Part shown: one piece after another, positions 1-13,599 of the stretch
How positions within the stretch are numbered: the first letter of the stretch is position 1
Layout of the letters: the number at the start of each line of letters is the position of its first letter
Assembly (NCBI RefSeq): GCF_907164915.1
Contig: NC_061866.1
Coordinates: 49,159,370 to 49,223,369, forward strand
Origin: Impatiens glandulifera
Taxonomy: Eukaryota; Streptophyta; Magnoliopsida; Ericales; Balsaminaceae
DNA: 64,000 nt
Direction of reading: 5' to 3'
Translations under genes and position numbers: made by a program
The notes under the pieces: generated by a model
What the model was told of the DNA's origin: nothing
Databases searched by the model: none
What the model saw: the letters and a program-made list of their open reading frames with translations, nothing else

Positions 1-3000
1 TGAAGGGTTTTACGTCATTGTACATAATTGCTGTCGCCGTCTATTTGGTTCCAAACTTACTGGCAGCAGCACTGTTTATCTTCCCCATGCTACGACGCTG
101 GATTGAGAACTCAAATTGGCACATAATAAGGTTTCTTCTCTGGTGGTCACAGGTAACTTTTGTGTTCTTTTCCCTGTGTATTGTGGCATAGGAGACAAAT
201 ATAATCTGTTACTATTTAAAAAAAGATAAATTCATTAAATAAAATGTATACACATTAAGGGGGAAGAAAAGGTCTACATCACTTATAGTTTGAGCGTGGA
301 AAATGGATGATAGTAATCTGGCCATAAGCTTTACAATTTTAGAGAAATTAGAAAACCTTCTAACCTAATAAGAAGGTTAGGAAGTCAGATTGGCTAATGT
401 GTTCTGAGCATAGGCTTGGACGTGATGTTCTAACATGTCACACAATGCATGTTGGTCAAACATGTCCATACATGGGAGGGCTTACGTTCATGTTTGAATT
501 CTGCAACAAAACTCATCCTTTGGAAGATTATTTAGTTTGTTGTTCTAGGCTCCTAAACTGACTAGCTATATTTTTGTAATGGCCAAAATGGGTTTTGAGA
601 CCTACATGAAAATGTGACTCGACATTTGTCTAGTTTCCTTCATCCACAAGTGCAAGCTCTACCATCTAGCTGAATTTCATGTTCTTCTTGCAGCCAAGAA
701 TTTATGTGGGGAGAGGAATGCACGAGAGTCAATTTGCCCTTCTGAAGTGAGTTTATTATTCCTGTCATTTGGTGGTGGAATAATTCACTCCATTTGTTTC
801 TGCATATTAGTTCAATTGTTTATTTCTGTTACCAATTTCAGGTATACTTTTTTCTGGGTCATACTTCTTTGTTGCAAATTTGCATTTAGCTATTTCTTCC
901 AGGTGATTGCCTCATCTTAAATAATTTTGGTAAGAGATTAATGGCAGTAGGTAGATTTCAGCATTGATCGTCTCTGTCTTTGCAGATACTACCTCTGGTC
1001 AAGCCAACAAAAGATATATTGAATATTCATCATGTTCAGTTCACTTGGCATGAGTTTTTTCCAAATGGTATTCATCAACTTCTTGCACTTTCTTAAGATG
1101 TAAAGTGAAAAATCATTTCAGGAAAAGTATTTGTCTACCATTGCAGCTAAGCACCATTATGGCGCGATTATGTCACTCTGGGCACCAGTGATGATGGTAT
1201 GTCCTTTTTCCTTGTGTGAATGGGACTTCCAAAAATTTGATTAATCTTGTATATTGCACATCCGACTTCAACGTTTAATTGGAATTTCCTAGATTTTGAT
1301 TGATCTTCCCATGCCTCAATGCATAAGAGTGTACTTCATATACTAAAATATATTTCCATTTCAGGTTTACTTCATGGATACTCAAATTTGGTATGCAATA
1401 TTCTCAACTATCTGTGGAGGTGTGATTGGGGCCTTTGATCATCTTGGAGAGGTCATATTCCTAAAGTTTCATTCTTGTCCTTCTATTATTTGGATAATTG
1501 CCTAGGGTACCTGTTTGATTTGCAACAGAGGTCTAGTTTCTCCTATTTACATAATATCTTATGTTGTCTCCTCATGACTACCTTATTGGGCTATATTTTA
1601 TTAATTGAGCAGAGTGCTTATCTCTTTCGGTTACTTGCAGAGCAGTTTTTTTCTTTCAGCATAGAACCCTTATCAATTGTTATCATAATATATGATGACA
1701 AAGGTGAACTAGTTTTAGTAAATGATCCTGTTCTAGTGAATTAAGCTCTTTCTCTTCTCTCAGATTCGAACGCTTGGTATGCTCAGATCAAGATTTCAGT
1801 CTTTACCAGGTGCATTCAATGCATATCTGGTGCCTTCTCAGGCTAAGAAAAAAGGATTCTCTTTCGTAAAGCAATATGACAAGGTTCCATCTAATGCTCA
1901 CTCATGTACATTTATTATCAGAAACTCTTCGAACTCTCTTTGTTGAATTATTCTGTTTCTGTGTATGTTTAGGTCACACCCAACCGAAGGAGTGAAGCAG
2001 CCAAATTTGCTCAATTGTGGAATGAAGTAATAGTAAGTTTCCGGGAAGAAGATCTTATTAGTGACGGGTAAGGCCTTCAATCTAATTGGTTTTCTCCTGC
2101 TGCTTATCTGGCTCTGCTATAATGTAGCTGAACTGAACCCCTTTTACCTTCATTCCAGGGAGATGGATCTGATGCTAGTTCCATATTCTTCTGATCCTAG
2201 CCTTAGCCAAATTCAATGGCCACCCTTTCTTCTTGCTAGCAAGGTCAGTGCACAAAGTAAGATTTTTGGATCTCTTAATTTTCTTGTGTTTCTGACATGC
2301 TGGATTTGCAGATCCCCATTGCACTGGATATGGCAGCTCAGTTCAAATCAAAAGATGCTGATCTCTGGAGACGCATCTCTGCAGATGAATACATGAAATG
2401 TGCTGTACTTGAATGCTACGAATCATTCAAGGTTGTCTTGAATGCTTTGATCATTGGAGACACTGAGAAAAGGTTGGTTTTCCAATATGAGTTAATTTAC
2501 CAACACACCCAAAACCAATTTAAGTCAAGAGACAACCTTTTTGGGAGAATGTCCATTCATCTGTTGATGACCTTTTGAATGTCCATTTAATGACCTACAG
2601 TTTCTTTGGTGATCAACACAATCATATTGATCCCAGTTTGGCCCAAAGAAACCCAGTACATGTTGGCCAAGTACTCTTATAATAGAAAAAGCTTATGAAC
2701 TATGACTTGTGATTTTTTCAGAATTTGTATTATAAGTGATCCCATAATGAGTACTAACATCTCGAAAGCGTATCTTGTTTTTCCCTATCATAATGACAAT
2801 TTATGATCATTTCCTCTGTGACAGGATGATAGGCCTTATCATAAAAGAGGTTGAGAACAATATGGCAAAAAATACACTTCTTACAAACTTCAAAATGGGT
2901 GCCTTACCTACATTATGTAACAAGTTTGTGAAGCTTGTGGAAATCTTGGTTAGTCCTCAACGAAGAAAAATAACTAGTCTGTTAACCTCTATTAGTAATT

Positions 3001-6000
3001 ATTTTTATGTCATTCACCTCAATATCACAGAAAGATGGTGATGGAGCCAAACGTGATAGTGTAGTGCTTTTGTTGCTTGACATGTTAGAAGTGGTTACTC
3101 GTGACATGATGGTGAATGAGATTCGGTTAGTGCATTACATAGAAGTACTTTGAAGTTCAACATTTACATTGTAAAAGCTCTCTAGAATTGCCATTAGTCT
3201 TTGAAAATTTAACTGTACAATATTTTCAGTGAAGTTACGGAACTTGGTCATGGCAGCAAGGATATAGGGAAACCCACTTTTGCCAATAAATCTGCCATTG
3301 CATTTCCTCCTGTAGTTACAGCACAGTGGGAAGAGCAGGTATACATAAAAAAAGTTATGCTTCAGAAGCCTATAAGATGTCAAATAAATGTATCATCCTG
3401 TTCGCTCTCTTGCAGATAAGACGCCTTTATCTCCTATTGACAGTAAGAGAGTCCTCCATTGAAGTTCCAACCAACCTGGAAGCACGTCGAAGGATATCAT
3501 TCTTCTCAAACTCATTGTACATGGACATGCCACGTGCACCACGTGTTCGGAATATGCTCTCGTTCAGGTGCTACTAATAGAAATACTGTGATAGTAATAT
3601 AATATTGTGTTATTACATGTAAACCTCTCTTGCCTAAGAAATTCTGTGATCATTCGTCAGCCTCAAATGCTATGAGTTTCCCACAAACAAAACAATCTAC
3701 AATATTTTTGTACCTGATATTCTATCTGATCACTTATTTTTTCTCCTGTAAAAGTGCGCACCTTGCATACATAACTCTTTATTAATCCTTACAAGTTGAC
3801 CTTTTTCAGAAAAGGATATGCTATCTGGCCACATTTTCTTTTATTCTTCTTCTGAATTTGGAAATGGAATTTGGAGATAAACTTACTGATTCTCACCATT
3901 TCATTTTATAACATAACTACTAATTAACAGCTGAACATTTTTATCCTATAATCATGTCATTTTACTCTTATCACATTAAGTACTCAAACTTGTCCACAAA
4001 TCCTTATGCAACATGTTCTTGTAATCTGGTAAGAAGGCTGTTTCCTAAATGTCTAATTTACATTATGGGTACAGTACTATCATGTTTCAACTCTAAAGTG
4101 TCCATCATGGTGTAATTTGATATTGGCAGTGTCATGACCCCATACTATAGTGAGGAAACTGTCTATTCAAAAAGTGACCTGGAGATGGATAATGAAGATG
4201 GCATATCAATCTTATTCTATCTTCAGAAGATTTTCCCAGGTTGCATAAAAGCTGTAAACTTCCATGATGACAGCCTATATTTGCATCTAACTCTAGTTGT
4301 AACTAACTAGTTGACCAAATTATCTTGTTCCAGATGAGTGGAATAATTTTATGGAACGTGTAAATTGTAAATCTGAGAGCGAGGCGTTGGAGAATGATGA
4401 TACCACCTTGCAGCTACGTCATTGGGTTTCTTTAAGAGGGCAGACTCTCTTCCGAACAGGTACTTCTCCACTCTTCTTCTAAAACTGAATTTGTTTTCAT
4501 TTTCTGATAATTTCATATACTGCAGTCAGGGGAATGATGTATTACAGGAGGTCCTTGAAACTTCAGGCTTTTCTTGACATGGCTAATGATACAGGTGAGA
4601 ATAACATTGACACATTTTGCTTGTGATGGAGAGACACATTTTCTCTTCAGGCTAAACTAGTTTGAAGTGCTTTTCCCAAACAAGACATCAGATAAACATA
4701 GCAGAAAGCATTTTAATTGTTCTGAAGAACTATTGAGGCGATGACATTTAATTTGAATTGATGAGGATAAATCCACATGCATTACCTTTTTGCTCTCCCC
4801 CACAAAAAAGAAAGAAAGAACGTATCCTCACTAGTCAATAGTGATCACCAATGACTAAGCAGACTGTATTCTGATTGTCAGAGATACTGGAAGGCTACAA
4901 AGTTGTTGCAGATCCTTCAGAGGCAGACAAGAAGAGCCATAGATCTTTATATGCTCAATTAGATGCTGTGGCTGACATGAAGTTCACTTATGTTGCTACG
5001 TGTCAGATATATGGACACCAGAAGAGAAGTGGAGATCGACGTGCTACTGACATTTTGAATTTGCTGGTAAAGTAAGTTTCTCGCCCAATTCAAAAGGAGC
5101 TCTCCTCAATTTCTTCATTGCTTGATGTTATCTTATCATTGGATTTTTGGATTTGGTACTTGTATTCAGCAATCCATGTCTCCGAGTAGCATACATTGAC
5201 GAAGTTGAAGAAAGGGAGGGAGGAAAAGTGCAGAAAGTGTATTACTCTGTATTAGTCAAAGCTATTGAAAATCTTGATCAGGTATATGACCGCCTTTAAT
5301 ACATATTAGACATATGACCATGCTGCTTCATTCTAATCCAAAATAATGTCAACATTATTTTTGTATTGAAAGGAAATCTACCGTATAAAGCTCCCGGGAA
5401 CAGCAAAACTAGGAGAGGGGAAGCCAGAAAATCAGAACCATGCTATTATTTTTACTCGAGGAGAGGCCCTTCAAACAATTGACATGAATCAGGTTCTTTG
5501 TATTTCCATCTATCACTGTTCTTCAAGACTATGTGTAGAAACTAACATTTTTCACCACAATGACTTATTAGGATAACTATTTGGAAGAAGCTTTTAAGAT
5601 GCGTAACCTACTAGAAGAGTTCAACGAGGATCATGGTGTTCGGGCACCTACCATTCTTGGCGTTCGAGAGCATATATTCACTGGAAGGTGTACATTCTTT
5701 GTCTGCCTTGCTTATCACTCACCGACTTGATAAATTAAATGGGAAATTTTAGTTATTGGCATCTCTTATGGAATTTGTGCTGCAGTGTTTCATCTTTAGC
5801 ATGGTTTATGTCCAACCAAGAAACAAGCTTTGTTACCTTGGGTCAAAGAGTTCTAGCAAGACCTCTAAAGTATGTCTTTATTTCCTGTCTCATGTTTGTG
5901 TGATATGTATACTCTTGAAATAAAGAGCACAATATGTTGAATGAAAGTAATAGCTAATGCAAACCTACTTAAAACATATATCACATTCTGTGAAACTGCA

Positions 6001-8303
6001 TAGTTCATATCATTTTGCTTTTCAAATCACGAACTTAACATTTATGTTTCATACTCTGTAGTGTGTTAGTTGTAAGGAAAACCTCTATGACCTTGGGATA
6101 AGAATCTTATTCTGATGATTATAACCAGGGTCCGCTTCCACTATGGACATCCAGATGTATTTGACAGAATTTTCCACATTACTCGAGGAGGCATCAGCAA
6201 AGCCTCTCGTGGAATCAACCTTAGCGAGGATATCTTTGCTGGTAGGTTTCAGCATGTAATTTTATTCCATATAAAGTGGACCTTCAACATTTAATTTATT
6301 TTGTAGGTTTCAATTCAACACTAAGAAGTGGCAACATCACGCACCATGAGTACATCCAAGTTGGAAAAGGAAGAGATGTGGGTCTCAACCAGATCTCACT
6401 TTTTGAAGCAAAAGTAGCCTGTGGTAATGGCGAGCAAACTCTCAGCAGGGATATCTATAGATTAGGCCACCGCTTTAACTTCTTCCGCATGCTGTCATTT
6501 TATTTCACGACTGTTGGATTTTATGTTAGCTCAATGGTAATGTTCATTTACATCTTTATCACAGTCTTTGATGAAATCTACCAGGATCCTTCACGGCATT
6601 GTTATAGAATCTGAAAATGCTTAGCTTTATCTAATTGATTTAGACACAATGAAGATAACACATACAAAATAGATTTATCTGTAGAATATATTTTTGACAC
6701 ATTGTATGAAGAATCTGAAAATAGATTTTTTTTTTCTCTTTCTCTTGCGTTTATTATACCTCAAGACACATCTTCTTTCATTCAATGTGCAGATTGTTGT
6801 CCTTACAATGTACGTTTTCTTGTACGGAAGACTATACTTGTGTCTAAGTGGATTGGAGACTGTGATCATGAAATATGCTAGGGCGAAGGGAAGTGATCCT
6901 TTGAAAGCGGCCATGACTTCACAGTCCCTTGTTCAACTAGGTCTGTTGATGGCATTGCCTTTGATAATGGAAATGGGATTGGAAAGGGGTTTCAGGACGG
7001 CATTGTGCGATATTATAATCATGCAGCTTCAGCTAGCTTCTGTATTCTTTACGTTTTCTCTAGGGGCAAAGGCCCATTATTTTGGGCGCACAATTCTGCA
7101 TGGTGGGGCTAAGTATAGAGCGACAGGGCGTGGTTTTGTGGTCCGGCATGAGAAGTTTGCAGAGAACTACAGGATGTACTCAAGGAGCCATTTTGTAAAA
7201 GCTCTGGAACTCATGGTGCTGCTGATTGTTTATAGAGTTTATGGTGTTATGAATGACGACGTATCTTACGCGTTGCTGAGCGCCTCAATGTGGTTTCTAG
7301 TAGGGTCTTGGCTGTTTGCCCCGTTCTTGTTTAACCCTTCTGGATACGAGTGGAAGAAGGTAGTGGACGACTGGGATGACTGGACAAAGTGGATCAACAG
7401 CCGTGGAGGCATTGGAGTACCAGCAAACAAGAGCTGGGAATCATGGTGGGAAGAGGAGCAGGAGCACCTGCAATTCACTGGATTTCTTGGAAAGTTTTGG
7501 GAGATCATACTCTTCCTCCGTTTCTTTCTGTACCAATATGGAATTGTGTATCATTTGCATGTGTCCAATGGTAACACGAGCCTCGCAGTAAGTAGAAGAC
7601 ATGTTACTTACATACATACATACATCATGGATGCTCTTTTCATGTCTTAACTGACTGACTATACATACAGGTCTATGGTCTATCTTGGCTTGTCATTGTA
7701 GCTGTTATGATCCTTTTGAAGGTATGATTGACGATATTGGTTATGGGAAACATAGATAGATAGAGAGTAAAGATTTTAATAGTGTTTTTGGTAACTATTT
7801 TACTGGTGCAGATAGTATCAATGGGAAGGAAAGAGTTTAGTGCAGATTTCCAACTGATGTTCAGACTGCTGAAGCTTTCCCTTTTCATTGGTTCGGTGGT
7901 TGCTCTTATAATCCTCTTCAGTTTCCTGAGCCTTACAGTGGGAGACATCTTTTGCAGCCTTCTGGCTTTTATGCCTACCGCATGGGCCATCTTGCAGGTT
8001 AGTGTACTTAATTAGTTGCTTTTGTATGTGGTGTGTGGTTATCAATTGTAATTGTTGTTGTTTGTTGGATGGACACAGATATCACAGACTTGTAAGCCTG
8101 TGGTGAAAGGATTAAAAATGTGGGCTTCAGTTAAGGCTCTAGCAAGAGGGTTCGAATACATGATATTTGTGCCAGTGGCTGTACTGGCTTGGTTCCCCTT
8201 TGTCTCGGAATTCCAGACACGTCTGCTCTTCAACCAGGCTTTCAGCCGTGGACTCCAGATTCAGCGTATTCTCTCCGGTAGCAAAAAGAAAAAGAACGAT
8301 TAG
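1..8303 (+). CDS. CALS5: Callose synthase 5-like, upstream copy (5' part outside window)
   Basis: This is the C-terminal two thirds of a 1,3-beta-glucan (callose) synthase, a multi-pass plasma-membrane GT48 enzyme that polymerises UDP-glucose. The CALS5/GSL2 type is known for pollen-wall callose. Exons placed by splice sites and by comparison with the downstream copy: 1-152, 694-746, 842-902, 986-1067, 1147-1196, 1365-1451, 1764-1883, 1973-2067, 2159-2243, 2312-2472, 2825-2948, 3031-3125, 3230-3338, 3416-3567, 4130-4239, 4334-4459, 4526-4594, 4882-5071, 5170-5281, 5373-5492, 5572-5687, 5786-5869, 6129-6241, 6307-6536, 6793-7587, 7671-7721, 7812-7997, 8079-8303. The frame stays open. Visible blocks include [26 protein letters not shown] and [20 protein letters not shown]. 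Oddities against the downstream copy: a 12-base in-frame deletion near 8161 shortens a C-terminal membrane helix, LGHRFDFF has become LGHRFNFF, and there is EWQK to EWKK and GRKKF to GRKEF. These suggest relaxed constraint, but there is no clear null mutation. Confidence 0.93.
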
Positions 8304-8484
8304 TAACGTAGAGTTGTTGTTGTTTGGATGGATCATGGATGGATGGAGTACTGATTTTGAAATAACACACACCACCAGACATGCATAGAGAGTTGTTGGA
8401 ATTGAGAAAAAAGAACCAAGAAAATATACTACAACAATAGACAGAAGAGGGAGGGGAGAATGGAGATAGCATTTTATATGACCG
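8304..8484 (+). other. 3' flank/UTR of upstream callose synthase
   Basis: This stretch after the stop codon matches 45938-46118 downstream of the second copy, with few changes. The match stops at 8484, where the CACTA element begins. No separate gene is seen. Confidence 0.7.
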
Positions 8485-8499
8485 AAGGAAGTGTTGGAA

Positions 8500-9125
8500 G
8501 AGACAAAACCGAATGTTTTCAAATAAATCTTCAGTTTTGACCCTGTTTAAAAAAACAGAAGATTTTTTAAGTGTTTGGGAAGGCACAAAACCGAAGGTTT
8601 TCAAATAAACCTTCGGTTTTGACCCTTGTTTAAAAAAAAAAACAGAAAATTTTCTAAGTGTTGTGAAGGGACAAAACCGAAGGTTTTCAAATAAACTTTC
8701 GGTTTTGATCCTGTTTAAAAAAAACAAAAAATTTTCTAAGTGTTGGGAAGGGACAAAACCGAAGGTTTTCAAATAAACATTCGGTTTTGACCCTTGTTTA
8801 AAAGAAAATTTTCTAAATGTTGGGAAGGAACAAAACCGAAGGTTTTCAAATAAACATTCGGTTTTGACCCTGTTTAAAAAAAAACATAAAATTTTCTAAG
8901 TGTTTGGGAAGGCACAAAACCGAAGGTTTTCAAATAAACCTTCGGTTTTGACCCTTGTTTAAAAAAAACAGAAAATTTTTTAAGTATTGGGAATGGATAA
9001 AATTGAAGGTTTTCAAATAAACCTTCGGTTTTGACCCTATTTAAAAAAACAAAAATTTTTCTAAGTGTTTGGGAAGGCACAAAATCGAAGGTTTTCAAAT
9101 AAACCTTTGGTTTTAACCCTTTCCA
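8500..9125. repeat. Left subterminal hairpin array of the CACTA element
   Basis: About eight units of roughly 80-85 bp, with cores near 8505, 8587, 8672, 8753, 8832, 8914, 8997 and 9079. Each core has ACCGAAGGTTT, a short spacer, then AAACCTTCGGT, so each unit can fold into a hairpin. Units are separated by A-rich runs and a TTCTAAGTGTTGGGAAGG-type linker. In CACTA elements such subterminal repeats are binding sites for the TnpA-type protein; that role here is inferred. Confidence 0.85.
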
Positions 9126-10240
9126 AAAACATTCTGTTTAAGGTTAGGACCGAGAGATTTATTCAAAACTTTCGGGGAAACCCATCAAAACCGAAAATTA
9201 TACCATTAACTTTCGGTGTTACCACCTCATAATTTGGAAAATTAATTGGTTTTTCACCTACTAATCTAGACTCCAAAATAATTTAATCAAGTGTGTGTTG
9301 TTTTTAAAAAATTAAGATTGTGTTTAATGTTAAAATGTTTATGATTGTGTTTGATTATATAAAGAAGTGTATATATATGTTTGTGTTTAATGATCACATG
9401 AATGTGTATAAAATTTGATCATATGGATTATGTAATGTTTTAATGTTATCAAATGTGTTAAATTAATGATGTTCAAGGTTATTAGAAGATTAAAAATCAA
9501 TTAATTTAACAATTTGTGAAATGGTAATTCCGAGAGTTAAGAGTAAAACTTTCAGAAATACCCATAAAAACCGAAAGTTTACCATTAACTCTCGAAATTA
9601 CTATTTCACAAATTGTTGAATTAATTAGTTTTCTACCTTCTAATCTAGACTCTTAACTAATATTATCAAGTGTGTGTTTTATTTTATAATTTCAGATTGT
9701 GTTTAATGTTAAAATGTTCATGGATGTGTTTGATCATATAGAGAAGTGTATATGAATGTTTATGTAGGATTATCCTATGTATTTGTGTAATGTTTGATCA
9801 TATGAATTGAGAAATGTTTTAAGGATATCAATGTGTTAAATTAATGTTGTTCAACGTTATTAGAAAGTGAGAAACCAAATAATTTAACAATTTGTCATGT
9901 TGAAAAACCGAAAGTTAATTATATAACTTTCGGAATTATGCATCAAAATCGACAGATATACCAAAACCTCTCGGTTTTTGTATTTAAATTTAATTGTATA
10001 TATATGTCAAAATCGAGAGATTCAGATACATCTCTCGGAATTTAAATAATCAAAACCGAGAGTTTTTATATAACTCTCGGAATTTAAATAATCAAAACCG
10101 AGAGTTTTCATATAACTCTCGAAATTCATTAATGTTAATAAAAACCGAGAGTTATATGAAAACTCTCGGAATTAATTTAGTAAAAACCGAGAGTTTTTAT
10201 ATAACTCTCGGAATTAACCTGTTTAATTAACAAAAATCCT
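9126..10240. repeat. Degenerate inner subterminal region of the CACTA element
   Basis: AT-rich DNA with weaker copies of the same motif. AACTCTCGG and CCGAGAGTT repeats cluster at 10010-10215, and a roughly 360-bp block is duplicated (about 9180-9530 and 9540-9900, both with GTGTTTAATGTTAAAATGTT). No coding region is supported. Confidence 0.6.
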
Positions 10241-10249
10241 TTTTTCTCT

Positions 10250-11193
10250 CCCATTTCTTTCCGCTCCTCTATCTCTCCCCGATCCTCCATCCGTTCCGCC
10301 CGCGCCGCCCGCCAGCAACCGATTGAAGGCGCCGCCGTTTGGAAAGACGACACCGCCAGCAACCGATTGAAGACGTCGCCGATTGAGGACGCTGTTGCTG
10401 CCATCGGATTGAGGACGCTACTGCCCGCTAGCGGATTGAGGACGCTGCTGCCGCCGCCATCCGATTCAAGCTCCAACCGCCACCCCTGCATTTCAAGGTT
10501 AGTTTTTTTCTTTGATTTTAGGTTAGTTTTTCGTTATCTAGTTAGTTTTTTTTTGATTTTAGGTTATATTTTGGTTATTTAGTTTGATTGATCGTTATTG
10601 AATTTGATTTTAAGTTATATTAGGTTTGATTGATGATTATTGATTTTGATTTAGGTTTGGTTATTAGGTTTGATTAATGTTAAAAATTGGTTTATATTGA
10701 TTTTGATTTAGGTTAGGTTTGATTAATGTTAAAAATTGGTTTATATTGATTTTGATTTAGGTTAGGTTGGATTAATGTTAAAAATTGGTTTATATTGAGT
10801 TTGATTTAGATTTGGTTATTAGGTTTGATTAATGTTAAAATTTGGTTTATATTGAGTTTGATTTAGGTTTGATTATTTGGTTTGATTGATGGTTATTGAG
10901 ATTATGTTAGAATTGAATTGTTTGGATTAGATTTGATTTTGGTTATTAGATTTGGTTTGAAATTGTTTGATTTAGGATTATAGTTTGATTTGGTTTGATT
11001 TTGGTTTGATTGAGGTTTGATTGTAGTTTGTTTTTGGTTATAATGGGTTTGATTTATGGATAATATGTTATATGTTGAGTTTGATGATATTTATTGTTAT
11101 TAAAATTCATCCACCGTCTGTTGAAGATCGTCGAGCTTCCTCCACCTTCAGCCGCCTCCTCCACCGTCGCCGCCGGCACAACTGCTTAATAAG
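10250..11193 (+). other. Probable leader exons and introns of the CACTA TnpA-like gene
   Basis: A GC-rich island at 10258-10497 contains degenerate repeats of GATTGAGGACGCTGCTG and ends at a plausible donor (TTCAAG/GTTAG). A second GC-rich piece, about 11108-11193, ends at AATAAG/GTAAGT. Between them lies T/G-rich sequence with an imperfect tandem repeat of about 50 bp (ATTAATGTTAAAAATTGG) at 10670-10860. No long reading frame covers this, so I read it as spliced non-coding leader. That is inference from splice-like junctions and base composition. Confidence 0.45.
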
Positions 11194-11661
11194 GTAAGTT
11201 TTAAATGTTTTTAATAATATTAGAATTATATTATTATGTTGTTAGGATTATATTGAATTATAGTTATGAATTGAATCATGTTGATTATGTTGAATTAGAT
11301 TTGATTAGGTTAAATTTGGTTTATGTATGAATGAATTAGATTTTAGGTTAGAATTGAATTGTTTGGATTAGATTGGATTTTAGGTATGAATTGAATTGTT
11401 TGAATTGTGTATGATTGAAATAGTGTTGGATTAGATTTGATTTTATGTTAGATTTGGTTTATGTATGAATAAATTATATTTTAGGTTAGAATTGTATTGT
11501 TTTGATTAGATTGGATTTTAGGTATGAATTGAATTGTTTGAATTATGTATGATTGAAATAGTGTTGGATTAGATTTGATTTTAGGTTAAATTTATTGTAA
11601 GATAAATGGAAGTCTAATTATGTAAATAATAATGCGGGTTGTTTTCCATTTTATTAGAAAT

Positions 11662-13392
11662 ATGGAAGTACCCGATAAAAGCTGGATGACCTTACGTCGA
11701 GATCATACAAATTACGAGGAAGGTGTTGACAAATTACTCGAGTTTGCTGTTAGGAGTACATCTCGAAAAACCGTGAAATGTTCTTGCGTGAAATGCTTGA
11801 ACACGTCGTTTATGGAAATAGACGCCGTTGAGGCTACTGAGGCCGAAGAGTTTATAGAAAGTACATTTGCTGATATGGTGGATGACGATGAGGCTGAAGA
11901 CGAGGGTCTCGAGGAACCTAACGAAGAGGATGACGAGAAGGAGCACGGTTCCACTCCCGACCCATCATCGACAGGTAACTTGTTTACAAATTAGTTATTG
12001 TTTGAATTGATTCACATATCTAATTATGAATTTGATAATTTTGAAGAATCTTCTGCCCGCAAGAGACGGGGGAAGAACAAGAATATTGCGCTGTCTAAGA
12101 GGATAGCGGGGACAAGGATTCCTCTTACTTTTAGAGAGGTAGATGGGAGGTCAGGCGGTGCTGACGTGGGAAGAACACAGTGGTCTAGACATGTGGGGTC
12201 GATTATCCGGGACCCCGCAATCGTCTCACACCGTCTTCTAAAGTGGAAGGCATTAAGTGCGGACCAATTGGATTCACTTTGGACTGCTATCAAGGTAATA
12301 ATTATTACTTAATTATACATTATTCATTAAATAATTATTTTTAACATTTCAATGTTTTTTTCAGGATCCGTTCGAAGCTACTAATGGTTCTATTGATTTA
12401 TTTCGAAAGACCGGATTGGGACACGCTAAGCAGATATGGGATAGATGGCGGTCGGATTTGAACAAGGCATATATCCGCGTCCACAAAGGAGACGAGGCGG
12501 TGGTACTGGCTAATCCTCCACCAGACTACGATCGAGATGATTGGGAGTTTGTGTGTCGCAACCATTTCTTCACGGAAAAATTTAAGGTACGATTTCATAA
12601 TTCAAATAAAAGTTGATATTAATTAATCTAACTTCATTTTTTATTTCAAATACAGCAAAACAGTCGTACAAATATAATTAACAGGAAAAATCTAAAATTC
12701 CCACATCATACTGGAAGAAGAGTTGGTAAGTACATTATTTGTAATAACTTAATCTAAAGATTGTTATTAATTATATAAATCATTTATTTCAACAGACGAT
12801 TGAAATGGGACGGGCACCGTCTGTCATCGAAGTATTCAAGAGGACTCGTACCCTAAAACCGACAAAAGAAAACCCAACACCCATCCCGGACGAACACGTG
12901 CAAGAGAAAGTTGTAAGTGAATTAAATATGTCTAGTTTTCTATTATAGAAATGATACTTTATTTCAATTGTGCAAGTTGAGATGGAGGAGGTTCTTAGTA
13001 ACGAACCTGGAATATCTGATTTTGAATTGACGGAGAGGGTGTTCGGACAACAAAAACACAGGGGAGTGTTCGAAATGGGATCAGGCATCCGGCCCACACA
13101 CTTTCGCGAGGATCGTCGAAGTGGAAACAGTTCACAACGAAACAATGAGCGGTTGTATGAAGAGAATCAAAGATTGACGCTCAAACTGGAGGAATTGGAG
13201 AAGAGGGACGAAAAAAGAATGCGCATAATCAATGAAATGCAAGCGGAAAAAGAAGAAACAAATGCAAGAATGGAGAGAGAAGTTAGAAATGAATGCAAAA
13301 ATGGAGAGAATCAAATTGTTTATGAGGAAACAACAACCACCACCTCCTCTCCCCACAAGCTAATTCTAGTACGTTCTGATTGGTTGTTTTGA
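11662..13392 (+). CDS. TnpA-like CACTA transposon protein (Transposase_24 type)
   Basis: The start is taken at MEVPDKSW, the usual opening of the plant transposase-associated domain; a cysteine cluster (CSCVKC) follows. Exons I can place are 11662-11974, 12047-12294, 12365-12586 and 12656-12725, with further coding from about 12796 and in 12976-13392. The second and third exons match the plant Ptta/En/Spm transposase domain (SALSADQL-type region, FRKTGLGHAKQIW, WEFVCRNHFFTEKF). The C-terminal exon has the EMGRAPSVIEVFKRT-type segment followed by a charged coiled coil (about 13140-13300). The join between 12725 and the next exon does not keep the frame with canonical sites, so the gene may be damaged. 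Proteins of this type bind subterminal repeats; no catalytic DDE domain is seen here. Confidence 0.75.
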
Positions 13393-13599
13393 TTGAAAAC
13401 ATGTTTTGATTAGTAGTTGTTTCGATTTGAATTTATAACAGATTGTTCGGATGATTAGTTTGGTTGCGAATTTTGTAATGATAATGATCATTTAATGTAT
13501 GTGTCATTTCTTTTATTATTGATATATTGGTTTGGCTGAACAGGTTTGGTTGCGAGCAAAAAAATCGGCATATTTTTAAAATTTTACAGGAAAAAACTG

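Noticed and set aside
7376..7591. Alternative-frame proteins inside the large callose synthase exon
   Set aside because: They overlap the strongly conserved callose synthase frame and occur in both copies only because the DNA is duplicated.
8242..8772. Minus-strand 176-codon frame with repeated MKTFGFVPSQ-like segments
   Set aside because: It is a read-through of the CACTA subterminal repeat array and the callose synthase 3' end; the protein repeats simply mirror the DNA repeats.
8500..9120. CRISPR-like array of regularly spaced repeats
   Set aside because: The setting is a plant nuclear genome; the units are palindromic subterminal repeats of a CACTA transposon, spacers are not unique, and no cas genes exist.
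11662..13392. Domesticated transposase-derived host gene
   Set aside because: It sits inside a recognisable CACTA element with its subterminal repeats, and one exon join appears broken; nothing supports host function.
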